Below are positions 22,663 through 30,691 of a stretch of 64,000 bases of DNA, piece by piece. This DNA comes from Pseudomonadota bacterium (GTDB lineage: Bacteria > Pseudomonadota > Alphaproteobacteria > Rhizobiales > Devosiaceae). Location: the NCBI GenBank assembly GCA_023391095.1, contig JAEWBN010000009.1:124001-188000 (forward strand). Reading direction: 5' to 3'. The notes under the pieces are model-generated. The model searched no databases. It was not told where the DNA came from and saw only the letters and a program-made list of their open reading frames with translations. Position 1 is the first letter of the stretch, and the number at the start of each line of letters is the position of its first letter. The translations under genes were made by a program, and so were the position numbers.

Positions 22663-24375
22663 TTGGCACAGCAGACTGTGACGAAAGAAGACTTTGAATC
22701 GATGCTGCTCGACAGCTTTGTCGACAACGATGCCGCCGAAGGCACCGTCGTCAAGGGCAAGGTCGTTGCGATCGAAAAGGACCTGGCGATCATCGACGTC
22801 GGTCTCAAGACTGAAGGCCGCGTGCCGCTGAAGGAATTCGGCCAGGCCGGCCGCGACGGCACCATCACCGTCGGTTCGGAAGTGGAAGTCTATGTTGACC
22901 GCGTTGAAAACGCTGTCGGCGAGGCCGTCCTTTCCCGCGAGAAGGCGCGCCGCGAAGAGAGCTGGGTCAAGCTCGAAGAGAAGTACAACGCCAATGAGCG
23001 CGTTGAAGGCACGATCTTCAACCAGGTCAAGGGTGGCTTCACCGTGGACCTCGAAGGCGCCGTGGCCTTCCTGCCGCGTTCGCAGGTCGACATCCGTCCG
23101 ATCCGCGATATCGCTCCGCTCATGAACGTGCCGCAGCCGTTCCAGATTCTGAAGATGGACAAGCGTCGCGGCAATATCGTCGTGTCGCGTCGTGCCATTC
23201 TCGAGGAATCGCGCGCCGAGCAGCGTTCGGAAATCGTCCAGCAGCTCGAAGAGGGCCAGGTTGTTGACGGCGTCGTCAAGAACATCACCGATTACGGTGC
23301 GTTCGTTGACCTGGGCGGCATCGACGGCCTGCTCCATGTCACCGACATTGCATGGCGTCGCGTCAACCACCCGTCCGAAGTGCTCACGATCGGCGAGACC
23401 ATCAAGGTCCAGATCGTTCGCATCAACCACGAGTCGCACCGCATCAGCCTCGGCATGAAGCAGCTGCAGGCCGATCCGTGGGAAGGCATCGAAGCCAAGT
23501 ACCCGATCAACGCCAAGTTCACCGGCCGCGTGACCAACATCACCGACTATGGTGCATTCGTTGAGCTCGAGCCGGGCATCGAAGGCCTGATCCACGTCTC
23601 GGAAATGAGCTGGACCAAGAAGAACGTCCATCCGGGCAAGATCGTCTCGACCTCCCAGGAAGTCGACGTCGTCGTGCTCGAAGTCGATCCGGACAAGCGC
23701 CGCATCTCGCTCGGTCTCAAGCAGACCCTGCAGAACCCGTGGGAAGCCTTTGCCGAGAAGAACCCGATCGGTTCCACCATCGAAGGCGAAGTCAAGAACA
23801 AGACCGAATTCGGCCTGTTCATTGGCCTCGAAGGCGATGTCGACGGCATGGTTCACCTGTCCGACCTCGACTGGCAGAAGTCCGGAGAAGTGGCCCTGGA
23901 CGACTACAACCGTGGCGACATGGTCAAGGCCAAGGTTCTCGACGTCGATGTCGAGAAGGAACGCATCAGCCTCGGCATCAAGCAGCTTGCTGCTGACGAC
24001 CTGGCCGAGTCGAGTGCAGCCGGCGGCGAAGCCGGTGGCCTGCGCAAGAACGCCGTGGTCACGACCGAAGTCATCGAAGTCAACGATGGGGGCATTGAAG
24101 TCCGTATCGCCGACTCGGAAGTGACTGCGTTCATCCGCCGCGCCGACCTCAGCCGCGACCGCAACGACCAGCGCCCCGAGCGCTTCGCCAAGGGCGACAA
24201 GGTCGATGCCCGCGTCACCCAGTACGACCGCAAGACAGGCCGCATCCAGCTTTCGATCAAGGCGCTCGAAATCGCCGAAGAACGTGAAGCCGTGGCCAAT
24301 TTCGGTTCGTCCGACTCGGGCGCTTCGCTCGGCGACATCCTGGGCGCAGCCCTCAAGGGCCGCGACGAGAAGTAA
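22663..24375 (+). CDS. rpsA: 30S ribosomal protein S1
   Basis: 570 residues with six S1 OB-fold repeats. Repeats 1-2 are divergent ribosome-binding ones; the later ones carry the signature GxVxxItdyGAFVdLg, e.g. GVVKNITDYGAFVDLGGIDGLLHVTD and GRVTNITDYGAFVELEPGIEGLIHVSE. S1 recruits mRNA to the 30S subunit. The frame begins at a TTG (22663) 7 nt after GGAG; the first ATG is about eleven codons later and would truncate the conserved N-terminal helix (VTKEDFESMLLDSF). A TTG start for such an abundant protein is unusual. The 184-nt leader has no recognised fold. Confidence 0.94.
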   Translation: MAQQTVTKEDFESMLLDSFVDNDAAEGTVVKGKVVAIEKDLAIIDVGLKTEGRVPLKEFGQAGRDGTITVGSEVEVYVDRVENAVGEAVLSREKARREESWVKLEEKYNANERVEGTIFNQVKGGFTVDLEGAVAFLPRSQVDIRPIRDIAPLMNVPQPFQILKMDKRRGNIVVSRRAILEESRAEQRSEIVQQLEEGQVVDGVVKNITDYGAFVDLGGIDGLLHVTDIAWRRVNHPSEVLTIGETIKVQIVRINHESHRISLGMKQLQADPWEGIEAKYPINAKFTGRVTNITDYGAFVELEPGIEGLIHVSEMSWTKKNVHPGKIVSTSQEVDVVVLEVDPDKRRISLGLKQTLQNPWEAFAEKNPIGSTIEGEVKNKTEFGLFIGLEGDVDGMVHLSDLDWQKSGEVALDDYNRGDMVKAKVLDVDVEKERISLGIKQLAADDLAESSAAGGEAGGLRKNAVVTTEVIEVNDGGIEVRIADSEVTAFIRRADLSRDRNDQRPERFAKGDKVDARVTQYDRKTGRIQLSIKALEIAEEREAVANFGSSDSGASLGDILGAALKGRDEK

Positions 24376-24402
24376 GCTTCTCGACCCATCGTCGGATCAT
24401 TC

Positions 24403-24432
24403 GACCCGCGCCACTGGTGCGGGTCGTTCTTT
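24403..24432 (+). terminator. Intrinsic terminator of rpsA
   Basis: GACCCGC (24403-24409) pairs with GCGGGTC (24419-24425), with three further inner pairs (GCC with GGT) closing a 3-nt ACT loop. The downstream GTTCTTT is a moderate T tract. It lies 27 nt after the rpsA stop and 17 nt before the GNAT gene. Confidence 0.82.
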
Positions 24433-24448
24433 ATGGGACATCACAACC

Positions 24449-24955
24449 ATGATGCAGTTTCGGGACGTCGCCTGGCGGGCAATGACGGGCTATGACCAGC
24501 CCGCCGTGGTGGAAATCGCGGGCAGGGTTCATCCCGGCTTTTTCGAAAGCGAGGATGTGCTGGCAGAGAAATTCGCGCTCTACCGGAACGGCTGCTACCT
24601 GCTCGAAATCTCCGAAAAGCCGGCCGGATACGTGCTGAGCCATCCCTGGCGGCTGGGAGACCTGCCGGCTCTCAACACGCCGCTCGGCGCCATTCCCGGC
24701 GACGCCGATACCTATTACATCCACGACCTTGCCCTCCTGCCCCTGGCGCGCGGTGTCGGTGCCGCCGGCAAGATTGTGGCAGCCCTTAGCAAGCATGCTG
24801 TCGCCATGGGCTATCCGACGATGAGCCTTGTTGCGGTCAACAACTCGCTCGCCTTTTGGGAGAAGCAGGGATTTGTGGTCGAAGATCGGCCGGAGCTGGC
24901 CGCCAAGCTCGCCTCCTATGAGGCGGAAGCCCGGTTCATGCTCAAGCGCCTCTAG
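24449..24955 (+). CDS. GNAT family N-acetyltransferase
   Basis: 168 residues beginning MMQFRDVAWRAMTGYDQPAVVEIAG. The GNAT fold is recognisable in YLLEISEKPAGYVLSHPWRLGD, YYIHDLALLPLARGVGAAGKIVAALSKHAVAMGYPTMSLVAVNNSLAFWEKQGFVV, with the acetyl-CoA loop RGVGAAGKIV. The acceptor substrate cannot be told. It sits between rpsA and sppA, where many relatives have nothing, so it may be a lineage-specific addition. The two adjacent ATG codons at 24449 and 24452 are both possible starts. Confidence 0.82.
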   Translation: MMQFRDVAWRAMTGYDQPAVVEIAGRVHPGFFESEDVLAEKFALYRNGCYLLEISEKPAGYVLSHPWRLGDLPALNTPLGAIPGDADTYYIHDLALLPLARGVGAAGKIVAALSKHAVAMGYPTMSLVAVNNSLAFWEKQGFVVEDRPELAAKLASYEAEARFMLKRL

Positions 24956-25040
24956 GCTCCTTTGGCCGAAGGGGAGAAGGATGACAGTGCTTGCCAAGCA
25001 CCATCGTCACGGATACCTCCATGCCGAACCTGGAGCCGCC

Positions 25041-25991
25041 ATGATGACCGATCCTGTTTCCGCCTCCGCCCATGACGCCATTGCGGCCGATCGTTTCCGG
25101 CGCTCCCGTGGCTTCTGGCGCATTCTGGCGCTGGTCGCGGCTGTGGTTGCCGTCCTGGCGCTGGCCGGTCGCTTTGTCATGCCGGGCCAGGTTGGCGGCG
25201 AGCGCATCGCGCGGGTCACCATCGATGGCACGATCACCACCAGCCCGGCGCGCTCGAGGCTCCTGCGCGAATTGGGCGAGGATGACGCGGTCAAGGCAGT
25301 GATCGTCTCGATCAATTCCCCGGGCGGTTCAACCGCTGGCGGCGAAGAGCTCTACGAAGACATCCGGCGCCTATCGGAGTCCAAGCCCACCGTGTCGGTC
25401 ATTGCCGAGCTCGGGGCGTCTGCTGCCTATATGACGGCCATTGCAACCGACCGCATCTACGCGCGGCGCCTCTCCATCGTGGGGTCGATCGGCGTGCTGT
25501 TCCAGCACGTCAATGCCGGCAAGCTGCTCGATACGATCGGCGTCGACCTCGACAAGGTGGCCTCCGGTCCGCTCAAGGCCGAGCCCGACTATGACGAGCC
25601 CATGACCGGAGCCGTGCGGGCCTCGATCACCGAGCTGGTGGAAGACAGCTTTGCCTGGTTTGTGGATATCGTGGCCGAACGCCGCGATCTCAGCCGCCCG
25701 CAGGTTCTGGCGCTGGCCGATGGCCGCATCGTCACCGGTCGCTCCGGCGTCGACAGCGGATTGATCGACGCCATTGGCGGGGAGCAGGAGGCGCGCGAAT
25801 GGCTCGAAAGCGAGCATGGCATCGCGGCTGACCTGCCGGTTGGCGATGCCTGGCCCCTTCCGCGCAACGAATTCTCGCTTATCGGCGAGGTGCTGGGTGG
25901 TACGGCCCGCTCGATTATGGGAATTTCGGGCGAAGGTCCTGTCATGCTTGACGGTTTGGTCTCGCTTTGGCAGGTTGGACAGACCCCCTGA
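25041..25991 (+). CDS. sppA: Signal peptide peptidase SppA (short form)
   Basis: 316 residues. A cytoplasmic lead of about 30 residues is followed by one membrane helix (ILALVAAVVAVLALAGRFVM) and an S49 serine protease domain: VIVSINSPGGSTAGGEELYEDI, ELGASAAYMTAIATDRIYA with the nucleophile Ser in GASAAYM, and SGPLKAEP with the catalytic Lys. It degrades cleaved signal peptides in the inner membrane, probably as a homo-oligomer. GGAG before 25041 sets the start; an in-frame ATG at 24981 with a strong AAGGGGAGAAGG would add 20 residues and cannot be excluded. It is followed by ihfB. Confidence 0.93.
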   Translation: MMTDPVSASAHDAIAADRFRRSRGFWRILALVAAVVAVLALAGRFVMPGQVGGERIARVTIDGTITTSPARSRLLRELGEDDAVKAVIVSINSPGGSTAGGEELYEDIRRLSESKPTVSVIAELGASAAYMTAIATDRIYARRLSIVGSIGVLFQHVNAGKLLDTIGVDLDKVASGPLKAEPDYDEPMTGAVRASITELVEDSFAWFVDIVAERRDLSRPQVLALADGRIVTGRSGVDSGLIDAIGGEQEAREWLESEHGIAADLPVGDAWPLPRNEFSLIGEVLGGTARSIMGISGEGPVMLDGLVSLWQVGQTP

Positions 25992-26024
25992 CCGTGGGGA
26001 TGAAGGGGTAAACCGGAGCCTTGA

Positions 26025-26306
26025 ATGATCAAGTCCGAACTTGTCGAAAAGCTTGCCGCAGAGAATCCGCACCTGTTTCAGCGGGACATCGAGAATATCG
26101 TCAATGCCATTCTCGATGAGATCGGCGACGCCATGGCGCGGGGGGACCGGGTCGAGCTGCGCGGCTTCGGCGCGTTTTCGGTGAAGAACCGCCCCGCTCG
26201 CGTGGGCCGCAATCCGCGGACGGGCGAACAGGTCGATGTAGGCGAAAAATACGTGCCGCAGTTCAAGGCCGGCAAGGAGATCCGGGAACGGCTCAACCGT
26301 TCCTGA
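26025..26306 (+). CDS. ihfB: Integration host factor subunit beta
   Basis: 93 residues, complete. MIKSELVEKLAAENPHLFQRDIENIVNAILDEIGDAMARGDRVELRGFGAFSVKNRPARVGRNPRTGE is the HU/IHF fold, with the DNA-intercalating arm at about 60-72. IhfB pairs with IhfA to bend DNA sharply at specific sites and acts in transcription, recombination and replication. The sppA-ihfB-LapA order is conserved in the lineage, and the three genes are closely spaced. Confidence 0.96.
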   Translation: MIKSELVEKLAAENPHLFQRDIENIVNAILDEIGDAMARGDRVELRGFGAFSVKNRPARVGRNPRTGEQVDVGEKYVPQFKAGKEIRERLNRS

Positions 26307-26366
26307 TCGCCGGAGGCGCGCGGCGCGGTTTTAAGACCGGAGCATTTTGCTTCATTGGAAGAATGA

Positions 26367-26729
26367 ATGGTCAATAAAATCGTCGGCTGGCTGGTGCTCG
26401 TGCCCCTTTGCGGGCTCCTTGTCGCCTTTGCGCTGGCCAACCGCCATCTCGTTACGGTCAACCTCAATCCCTTTGCGGCGCCGCTGGACGCCAATGTGTC
26501 CGGCTATGGCATTCCGCTTTTCGTCGTCCTTTATGCCGTTCTGCTGATCGGCGTGCTTCTGGGCGGCACGGCGTCATGGTTTGCCCAGGGCGCACATCGC
26601 AAGCGCGAACGCCACTGGCGCCGGGAAGCCCAGCAGTTGAGCCAGGAGCTCGACGCGAGCCGCAGGGCCGCCGGACAGGCAAGCCCTGCCCCAATGAGCG
26701 ATGTCGATGACCTGCTCGAGCTGCGTTGA
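26367..26729 (+). CDS. LapA family protein (DUF1049)
   Basis: 120 residues. Two membrane helices, IVGWLVLVPLCGLLVAFALANR and IPLFVVLYAVLLIGVLLGGTASWF, are followed by a basic cytoplasmic coiled-coil (HRKRERHWRREAQQLSQELDASRR). This is the standard layout of LapA/LapB-associated DUF1049 proteins. In enterics LapA works with LapB in controlling LPS synthesis; the alphaproteobacterial role is not established. It lies between ihfB and trpF, likely in one transcript. Confidence 0.85.
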   Translation: MVNKIVGWLVLVPLCGLLVAFALANRHLVTVNLNPFAAPLDANVSGYGIPLFVVLYAVLLIGVLLGGTASWFAQGAHRKRERHWRREAQQLSQELDASRRAAGQASPAPMSDVDDLLELR

Positions 26730-26765
26730 GCCCATTTGCCTCCTTTTCATTGAGACCACGCCGAA

Positions 26766-27413
26766 ATGGCCGATCCCCTGATCATCAAAATCTGCGGCAT
26801 CAAGACCTATGACCTGCTCGACGCCGCCATTGCGGCGGGCGCCGACATGGTTGGCTTCATGCACTTCCAGCGCTCGCCCCGCCACGTCTCCATCGAGGAT
26901 CTGGCCGGCCTGATCTCGGCTGCCCGCGGGCAGGTGCAAAGCTGCGTGGTGCTGGTCAACCCGGATAATTCCTGCGTGGCGGAAGTTGCTGCGCTGGGAC
27001 CGGACTGGATTCAGCTCCATGGCCCGGAAACGCCGCACCGCGTCGAGGCCATTCGGTCCGAGGCCGGCGTCGAGATCATGAAAGCGCTGCCCATCGGATC
27101 GGCGGAGGATGTGGCAGGCGTGACGGCGTTTGCCGACGTTGCCGACCGCATCCTCTTGGACGCAAAGCCACCCAAGGGCGCTGACCGGCCCGGCGGTCTG
27201 GGCGAGAGCTTTGACTGGAAGCTGCTCGAAGCCCTTGACCCATCCTTGCCCTTCATGCTTTCCGGGGGCCTGACGCTCGACAACGTGGCCCAGGCCATAG
27301 CAACGGTGAAGCCAATGGGGGTGGATGTCTCCTCCGGGGTAGAGACCGCGCCGGGCGTCAAAAGCAAGCAGCTGATCGAGGCGTTCATCCGAAACGCGCG
27401 TTCCGCCGTATAA
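26766..27413 (+). CDS. trpF: Phosphoribosylanthranilate isomerase
   Basis: 215 residues, a TIM barrel. IIKICGIKTYDLLDAAIAAGADMVGFMHFQRSPRHVS carries the catalytic Cys (KICG), and LDAKPP..ADRPGGLGESFDW and PFMLSGGLTLDNVAQAI give the phosphate-binding loops; D in VDVSSGVE completes the site. It catalyses the third step of tryptophan synthesis. First gene of the trpF-trpB-trpA set. Confidence 0.95.
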   Translation: MADPLIIKICGIKTYDLLDAAIAAGADMVGFMHFQRSPRHVSIEDLAGLISAARGQVQSCVVLVNPDNSCVAEVAALGPDWIQLHGPETPHRVEAIRSEAGVEIMKALPIGSAEDVAGVTAFADVADRILLDAKPPKGADRPGGLGESFDWKLLEALDPSLPFMLSGGLTLDNVAQAIATVKPMGVDVSSGVETAPGVKSKQLIEAFIRNARSAV

Positions 27414-27456
27414 AGGGCGCTGCCGGGGCAATCCCGGCGAGGCCGAGAGGATCGAC

Positions 27457-28671
27457 ATGGACGGCATCAATTCCCTGCGCAACGGCCCTGACGAGCATGG
27501 CCGTTTCGGTATCTATGGCGGACGCTTCGTCGCCGAAACGCTGATGCCGCTGATCCTGGACCTCGAAAAGGCATATCGCGCCGCCAAGGCCGACGACAGC
27601 TATGTCGCCGCGCTCAAGGATCTCGCTACCCATTATGTGGGCCGGCCGAGCCCGCTTTATTTTGCCCAGCGCCTTACCGAACATCTGGGCGGCGCACGCG
27701 TCTATCTCAAGCGCGAAGAGCTCAACCACACCGGCAGCCACAAGATCAACAATTGCCTGGGTCAGATTCTGCTCGCCAAGCGCATGGGCAAGACCCGTGT
27801 CATCGCCGAGACCGGTGCGGGCCAGCATGGCGTCGCCACCGCGACCGTCTGCGCCAAGTTCGATCTGCCCTGTACCATCTTCATGGGTGCAACCGACGTC
27901 GAGCGGCAGATGCCCAATGTGCTGCGCATGAAGATGCTGGGGGCTGAAGTCCGCCCCGTCACTGCCGGTGCAGGTACGCTCAAGGACGCCATGAATGAGG
28001 CGCTGCGCGACTGGGTGACCAATGTGGACACCACCTATTACCTGATCGGCACCGCCGCGGGTCCGCATCCCTATCCGGAGATGGTGCGCGATTTCCAGTC
28101 GGTGATCGGCACCGAGATCAAGGAGCAGTTTCAGGCGCTGGAGGGCAAGCTGCCGGACGCCGTCGTCGCCTGCGTGGGTGGCGGCTCCAATGCCATCGGC
28201 ACATTCCACGCCTTTCTGGACGATCGCGAGGTCGACCTTTACGGCGCCGAAGCCGGCGGGCACGGCATTGACGTCGAAAACGGCCATGCCGCCTCGATGA
28301 CCGGCGGGCGCCCCGGCGTTCTGCATGGCAACCGCACCTATCTCTTGCAGGATGGTGACGGGCAGATTCTCGAGGGCCATTCCATCTCGGCCGGGCTCGA
28401 CTATCCCGGCGTTGGCCCCGAGCACTCCTATCTCCACGACACCAAGCGCGTGACCTATGCGCCCATCACCGACAACGAGGCGCTAGAGGCCTTCCAGCTG
28501 CTAACCAGGCTCGAGGGCATTATCCCGGCGCTGGAATCGGCCCATGGCCTCGCGCAACTGATGAAGGTCGCGCCCACCATGGGCAAGGACCAGTCCATCG
28601 TCCTCTGCCTTTCCGGGCGCGGCGACAAGGACGTTGAAAGCGTCGGCAAGTATCTGGGAATGATGAAATAA
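27457..28671 (+). CDS. trpB: Tryptophan synthase beta chain
   Basis: 404 residues. The PLP lysine is K96 in NHTGSHKINN; other signatures are RVIAETGAGQHGVATATVCA, VVACVGGGSNAIGTFHAF for phosphate binding, and VGPEHSYL. It condenses indole with serine in the alpha2-beta2 complex with TrpA. The start is the ATG at 27457 after GAGAGG. The last base of its stop codon is the first base of the trpA ATG, so translation is tightly coupled. Confidence 0.97.
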   Translation: MDGINSLRNGPDEHGRFGIYGGRFVAETLMPLILDLEKAYRAAKADDSYVAALKDLATHYVGRPSPLYFAQRLTEHLGGARVYLKREELNHTGSHKINNCLGQILLAKRMGKTRVIAETGAGQHGVATATVCAKFDLPCTIFMGATDVERQMPNVLRMKMLGAEVRPVTAGAGTLKDAMNEALRDWVTNVDTTYYLIGTAAGPHPYPEMVRDFQSVIGTEIKEQFQALEGKLPDAVVACVGGGSNAIGTFHAFLDDREVDLYGAEAGGHGIDVENGHAASMTGGRPGVLHGNRTYLLQDGDGQILEGHSISAGLDYPGVGPEHSYLHDTKRVTYAPITDNEALEAFQLLTRLEGIIPALESAHGLAQLMKVAPTMGKDQSIVLCLSGRGDKDVESVGKYLGMMK

Positions 28672-29495
28672 TGGCGACCCGTATCGACGCGCGCTTTGCC
28701 CAGTGCAAGGCCGAGAACCGCCCGGCACTTGTGACCTTCATCATGGCCGGCGATCCCGATCTCTCCACCGGCCAAGCCATTCTCAACGCCCTGCCGCAGG
28801 CAGGCGCCGACGTCATCGAACTGGGCATGCCCTTTTCCGACCCCATGGCCGATGGCGTCGCGATCCAGCTTGGCGGCCAGCGCGCCCTTGCTGCCGGCCA
28901 GACGCTGCTCGGTGTTCTGGGCATGGTCGAGGAATTCCGCCGCAAGGACGAGACGACGCCCATCGTGCTGATGGGCTATTACAACCCCATCTATATTTTC
29001 GGCGTCGACAGGTTCCTCAAAGCCGCCAAGGAGGCTGGTGTCGATGGCCTCATCGTGGTCGACCTGCCGCCCGAGGAAGATGGCGAGCTCTGCATTCCTG
29101 CGCTTGCAGCCGGCATCAATTTCATTCGCCTCACCACTCCGACGACGGATGACAGGCGCCTGCCGGCCGTTCTCGCCAATACTTCGGGCTTTGTTTATTA
29201 CGTCTCGATGACCGGCGTCACAGGCGCAGCGATCAAGTCGCGCGGCGCCGTGGGCGAAGCGGTTGCCCGCATCAAGGGCCATACCGACCTGCCGGTCGCC
29301 GTTGGCTTTGGCATCAAATCGGCTGACGACGCCGCCGATATCGGCAAACACGCCGACGGCATCGTCGTGGGTTCGGTCCTCGTTGAAGCGGTCCGCACCT
29401 CGCTCGACAACGGCAAGGCCACGGAGCGCACGGTTGCTGCCGTACGCGACATCGTTGCCGACCTCGCCACGGGTGTGAAGCGCGCCCGGCAATAA
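28671..29495 (+). CDS. trpA: Tryptophan synthase alpha chain
   Basis: 274 residues, a TIM barrel. LVTFIMAGDPDLSTGQ opens the barrel; GADVIELGMPFSDPMADGVAIQ holds the catalytic Glu and then Asp, and GFVYYVSMTGVTGA and VAVGFGIKSADDAADIGKHADGIVVGS the phosphate site. It cleaves indole-3-glycerol phosphate and channels indole to TrpB. Its start overlaps the trpB stop by one base. accD follows 121 nt later. Confidence 0.97.
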   Translation: MATRIDARFAQCKAENRPALVTFIMAGDPDLSTGQAILNALPQAGADVIELGMPFSDPMADGVAIQLGGQRALAAGQTLLGVLGMVEEFRRKDETTPIVLMGYYNPIYIFGVDRFLKAAKEAGVDGLIVVDLPPEEDGELCIPALAAGINFIRLTTPTTDDRRLPAVLANTSGFVYYVSMTGVTGAAIKSRGAVGEAVARIKGHTDLPVAVGFGIKSADDAADIGKHADGIVVGSVLVEAVRTSLDNGKATERTVAAVRDIVADLATGVKRARQ

Positions 29496-29616
29496 GCCCG
29501 TCACCGGGGATGTGGATAGCGGCCGGGCCACTTTGCCCTTGCCGCCCGCCCCTGATAGAAATGCCACAATTGACGACTAAGTGATCCGCCAAGATCACAC
29601 CGCGAAAGGCCGCGCC

Positions 29617-30594
29617 ATGAACTGGATCGACAATTTCGTCCGCCCCAAGATCCGCTCGATCCTCAATCCCAAGCGGGATACGCCGGAAAATCTCTGGGTC
29701 AAGGATCCGGAATCGGGCGAGATGGTGTTCTACCGCGATCTCGAAGCCAATCAGTGGGTGGTGCCCAATTCGGGCTACCACATGAAGATCAAGCCGACCG
29801 ACCGGCTGGCGACCTTCCTCGATGACGGCAAGTACGACCTCGTGCCGGTGCCCAGCGCACCGCAGGATCCGCTGAAATTCCGCGCGCAGAAGCGCTATGT
29901 GGATCAGCTCAAGGAAAACCGCGCCAAGACCGGTTACGAAGACGCCGTGCTGGTGGCGACCGGCAAGCTCTATGAGCGCGCCGTAACCGTTGCCGTTCAG
30001 GACTTCGACTTCCTTGCCGGCTCGCTCGGCATGGCTGCGGGCCAGGGCATCATCACCGGTCTTGAAACCGCTGTTCGCCTCAAGACCCCGTTCATTCTTT
30101 TTGTCGCCTCGGGTGGCGCGCGCATGCAGGAAGGCGTTCTCGGCCTCATGCAGATGCCGCGCACCACGGTCGCGGTTGCCCGCCTGCGCGAAGCGGGCCT
30201 CCCCTTCTTCGTGGTGCTGACCAATCCCACGACCGGTGGCGTCACCGCCTCCTATGCCATGCTTGGCGACATCCACCTGGCCGAACCCGGAGCCCTGATC
30301 GGCTTTGCCGGTCAGCGCGTCATCGAGCAGACCATCCGCGAAAAGCTCCCCAAGGGCTTCCAGCGGTCTGAATATCTCTACAGCCACGGCATGGTGGACA
30401 TGGTGGTGCACCGCCATAACCTGCGCCCGACCATCGGCTCGCTGGCGGCCATCCTGACCAATGCGCCGCCTCACGAGGCCCTATCGGGAACCGGCACCAA
30501 GGCGATTGCAGCACAGGCCAGCCTGCGCGACGCCGCCGTGGCCGCCGAAGGCGACGACGCCCTCGCCACGCCAGCCGCTGCGCACGCCGAATAA
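29617..30594 (+). CDS. accD: Acetyl-CoA carboxylase carboxyltransferase subunit beta (no zinc-ribbon cysteines)
   Basis: 325 residues, start at the ATG at 29617 (MNWIDNFVRPKIRSIL). The crotonase-like core is intact: YEDAVLVATGKLYERAVTVAVQDFDFLAGSLGMAAGQGI, LFVASGGARMQEGVLGLMQM and NPTTGGVTASYAMLGDIHLAEPGALIGFAGQRVIEQT. AccD pairs with AccA to carboxylate acetyl-CoA for fatty acid synthesis. The four cysteines of the N-terminal zinc ribbon in E. coli are replaced by D30, S33, V49 and S52 while the surrounding WVK..GEMVFYR..NQWV.P..GYHM frame is kept; the whole protein contains no cysteine. Relatives in this order also tend to lose some of them. Confidence 0.95.
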   Translation: MNWIDNFVRPKIRSILNPKRDTPENLWVKDPESGEMVFYRDLEANQWVVPNSGYHMKIKPTDRLATFLDDGKYDLVPVPSAPQDPLKFRAQKRYVDQLKENRAKTGYEDAVLVATGKLYERAVTVAVQDFDFLAGSLGMAAGQGIITGLETAVRLKTPFILFVASGGARMQEGVLGLMQMPRTTVAVARLREAGLPFFVVLTNPTTGGVTASYAMLGDIHLAEPGALIGFAGQRVIEQTIREKLPKGFQRSEYLYSHGMVDMVVHRHNLRPTIGSLAAILTNAPPHEALSGTGTKAIAAQASLRDAAVAAEGDDALATPAAAHAE

Positions 30595-30691
30595 CCTTTA
30601 CCTCGGCTTAACACGGGCCCTCTACCTTTGCCGTACGCGCCATGCCGGCCTTTGCCGGCGTGGCTTGCAGTGCAGCTACCGGGGGTCCTAG

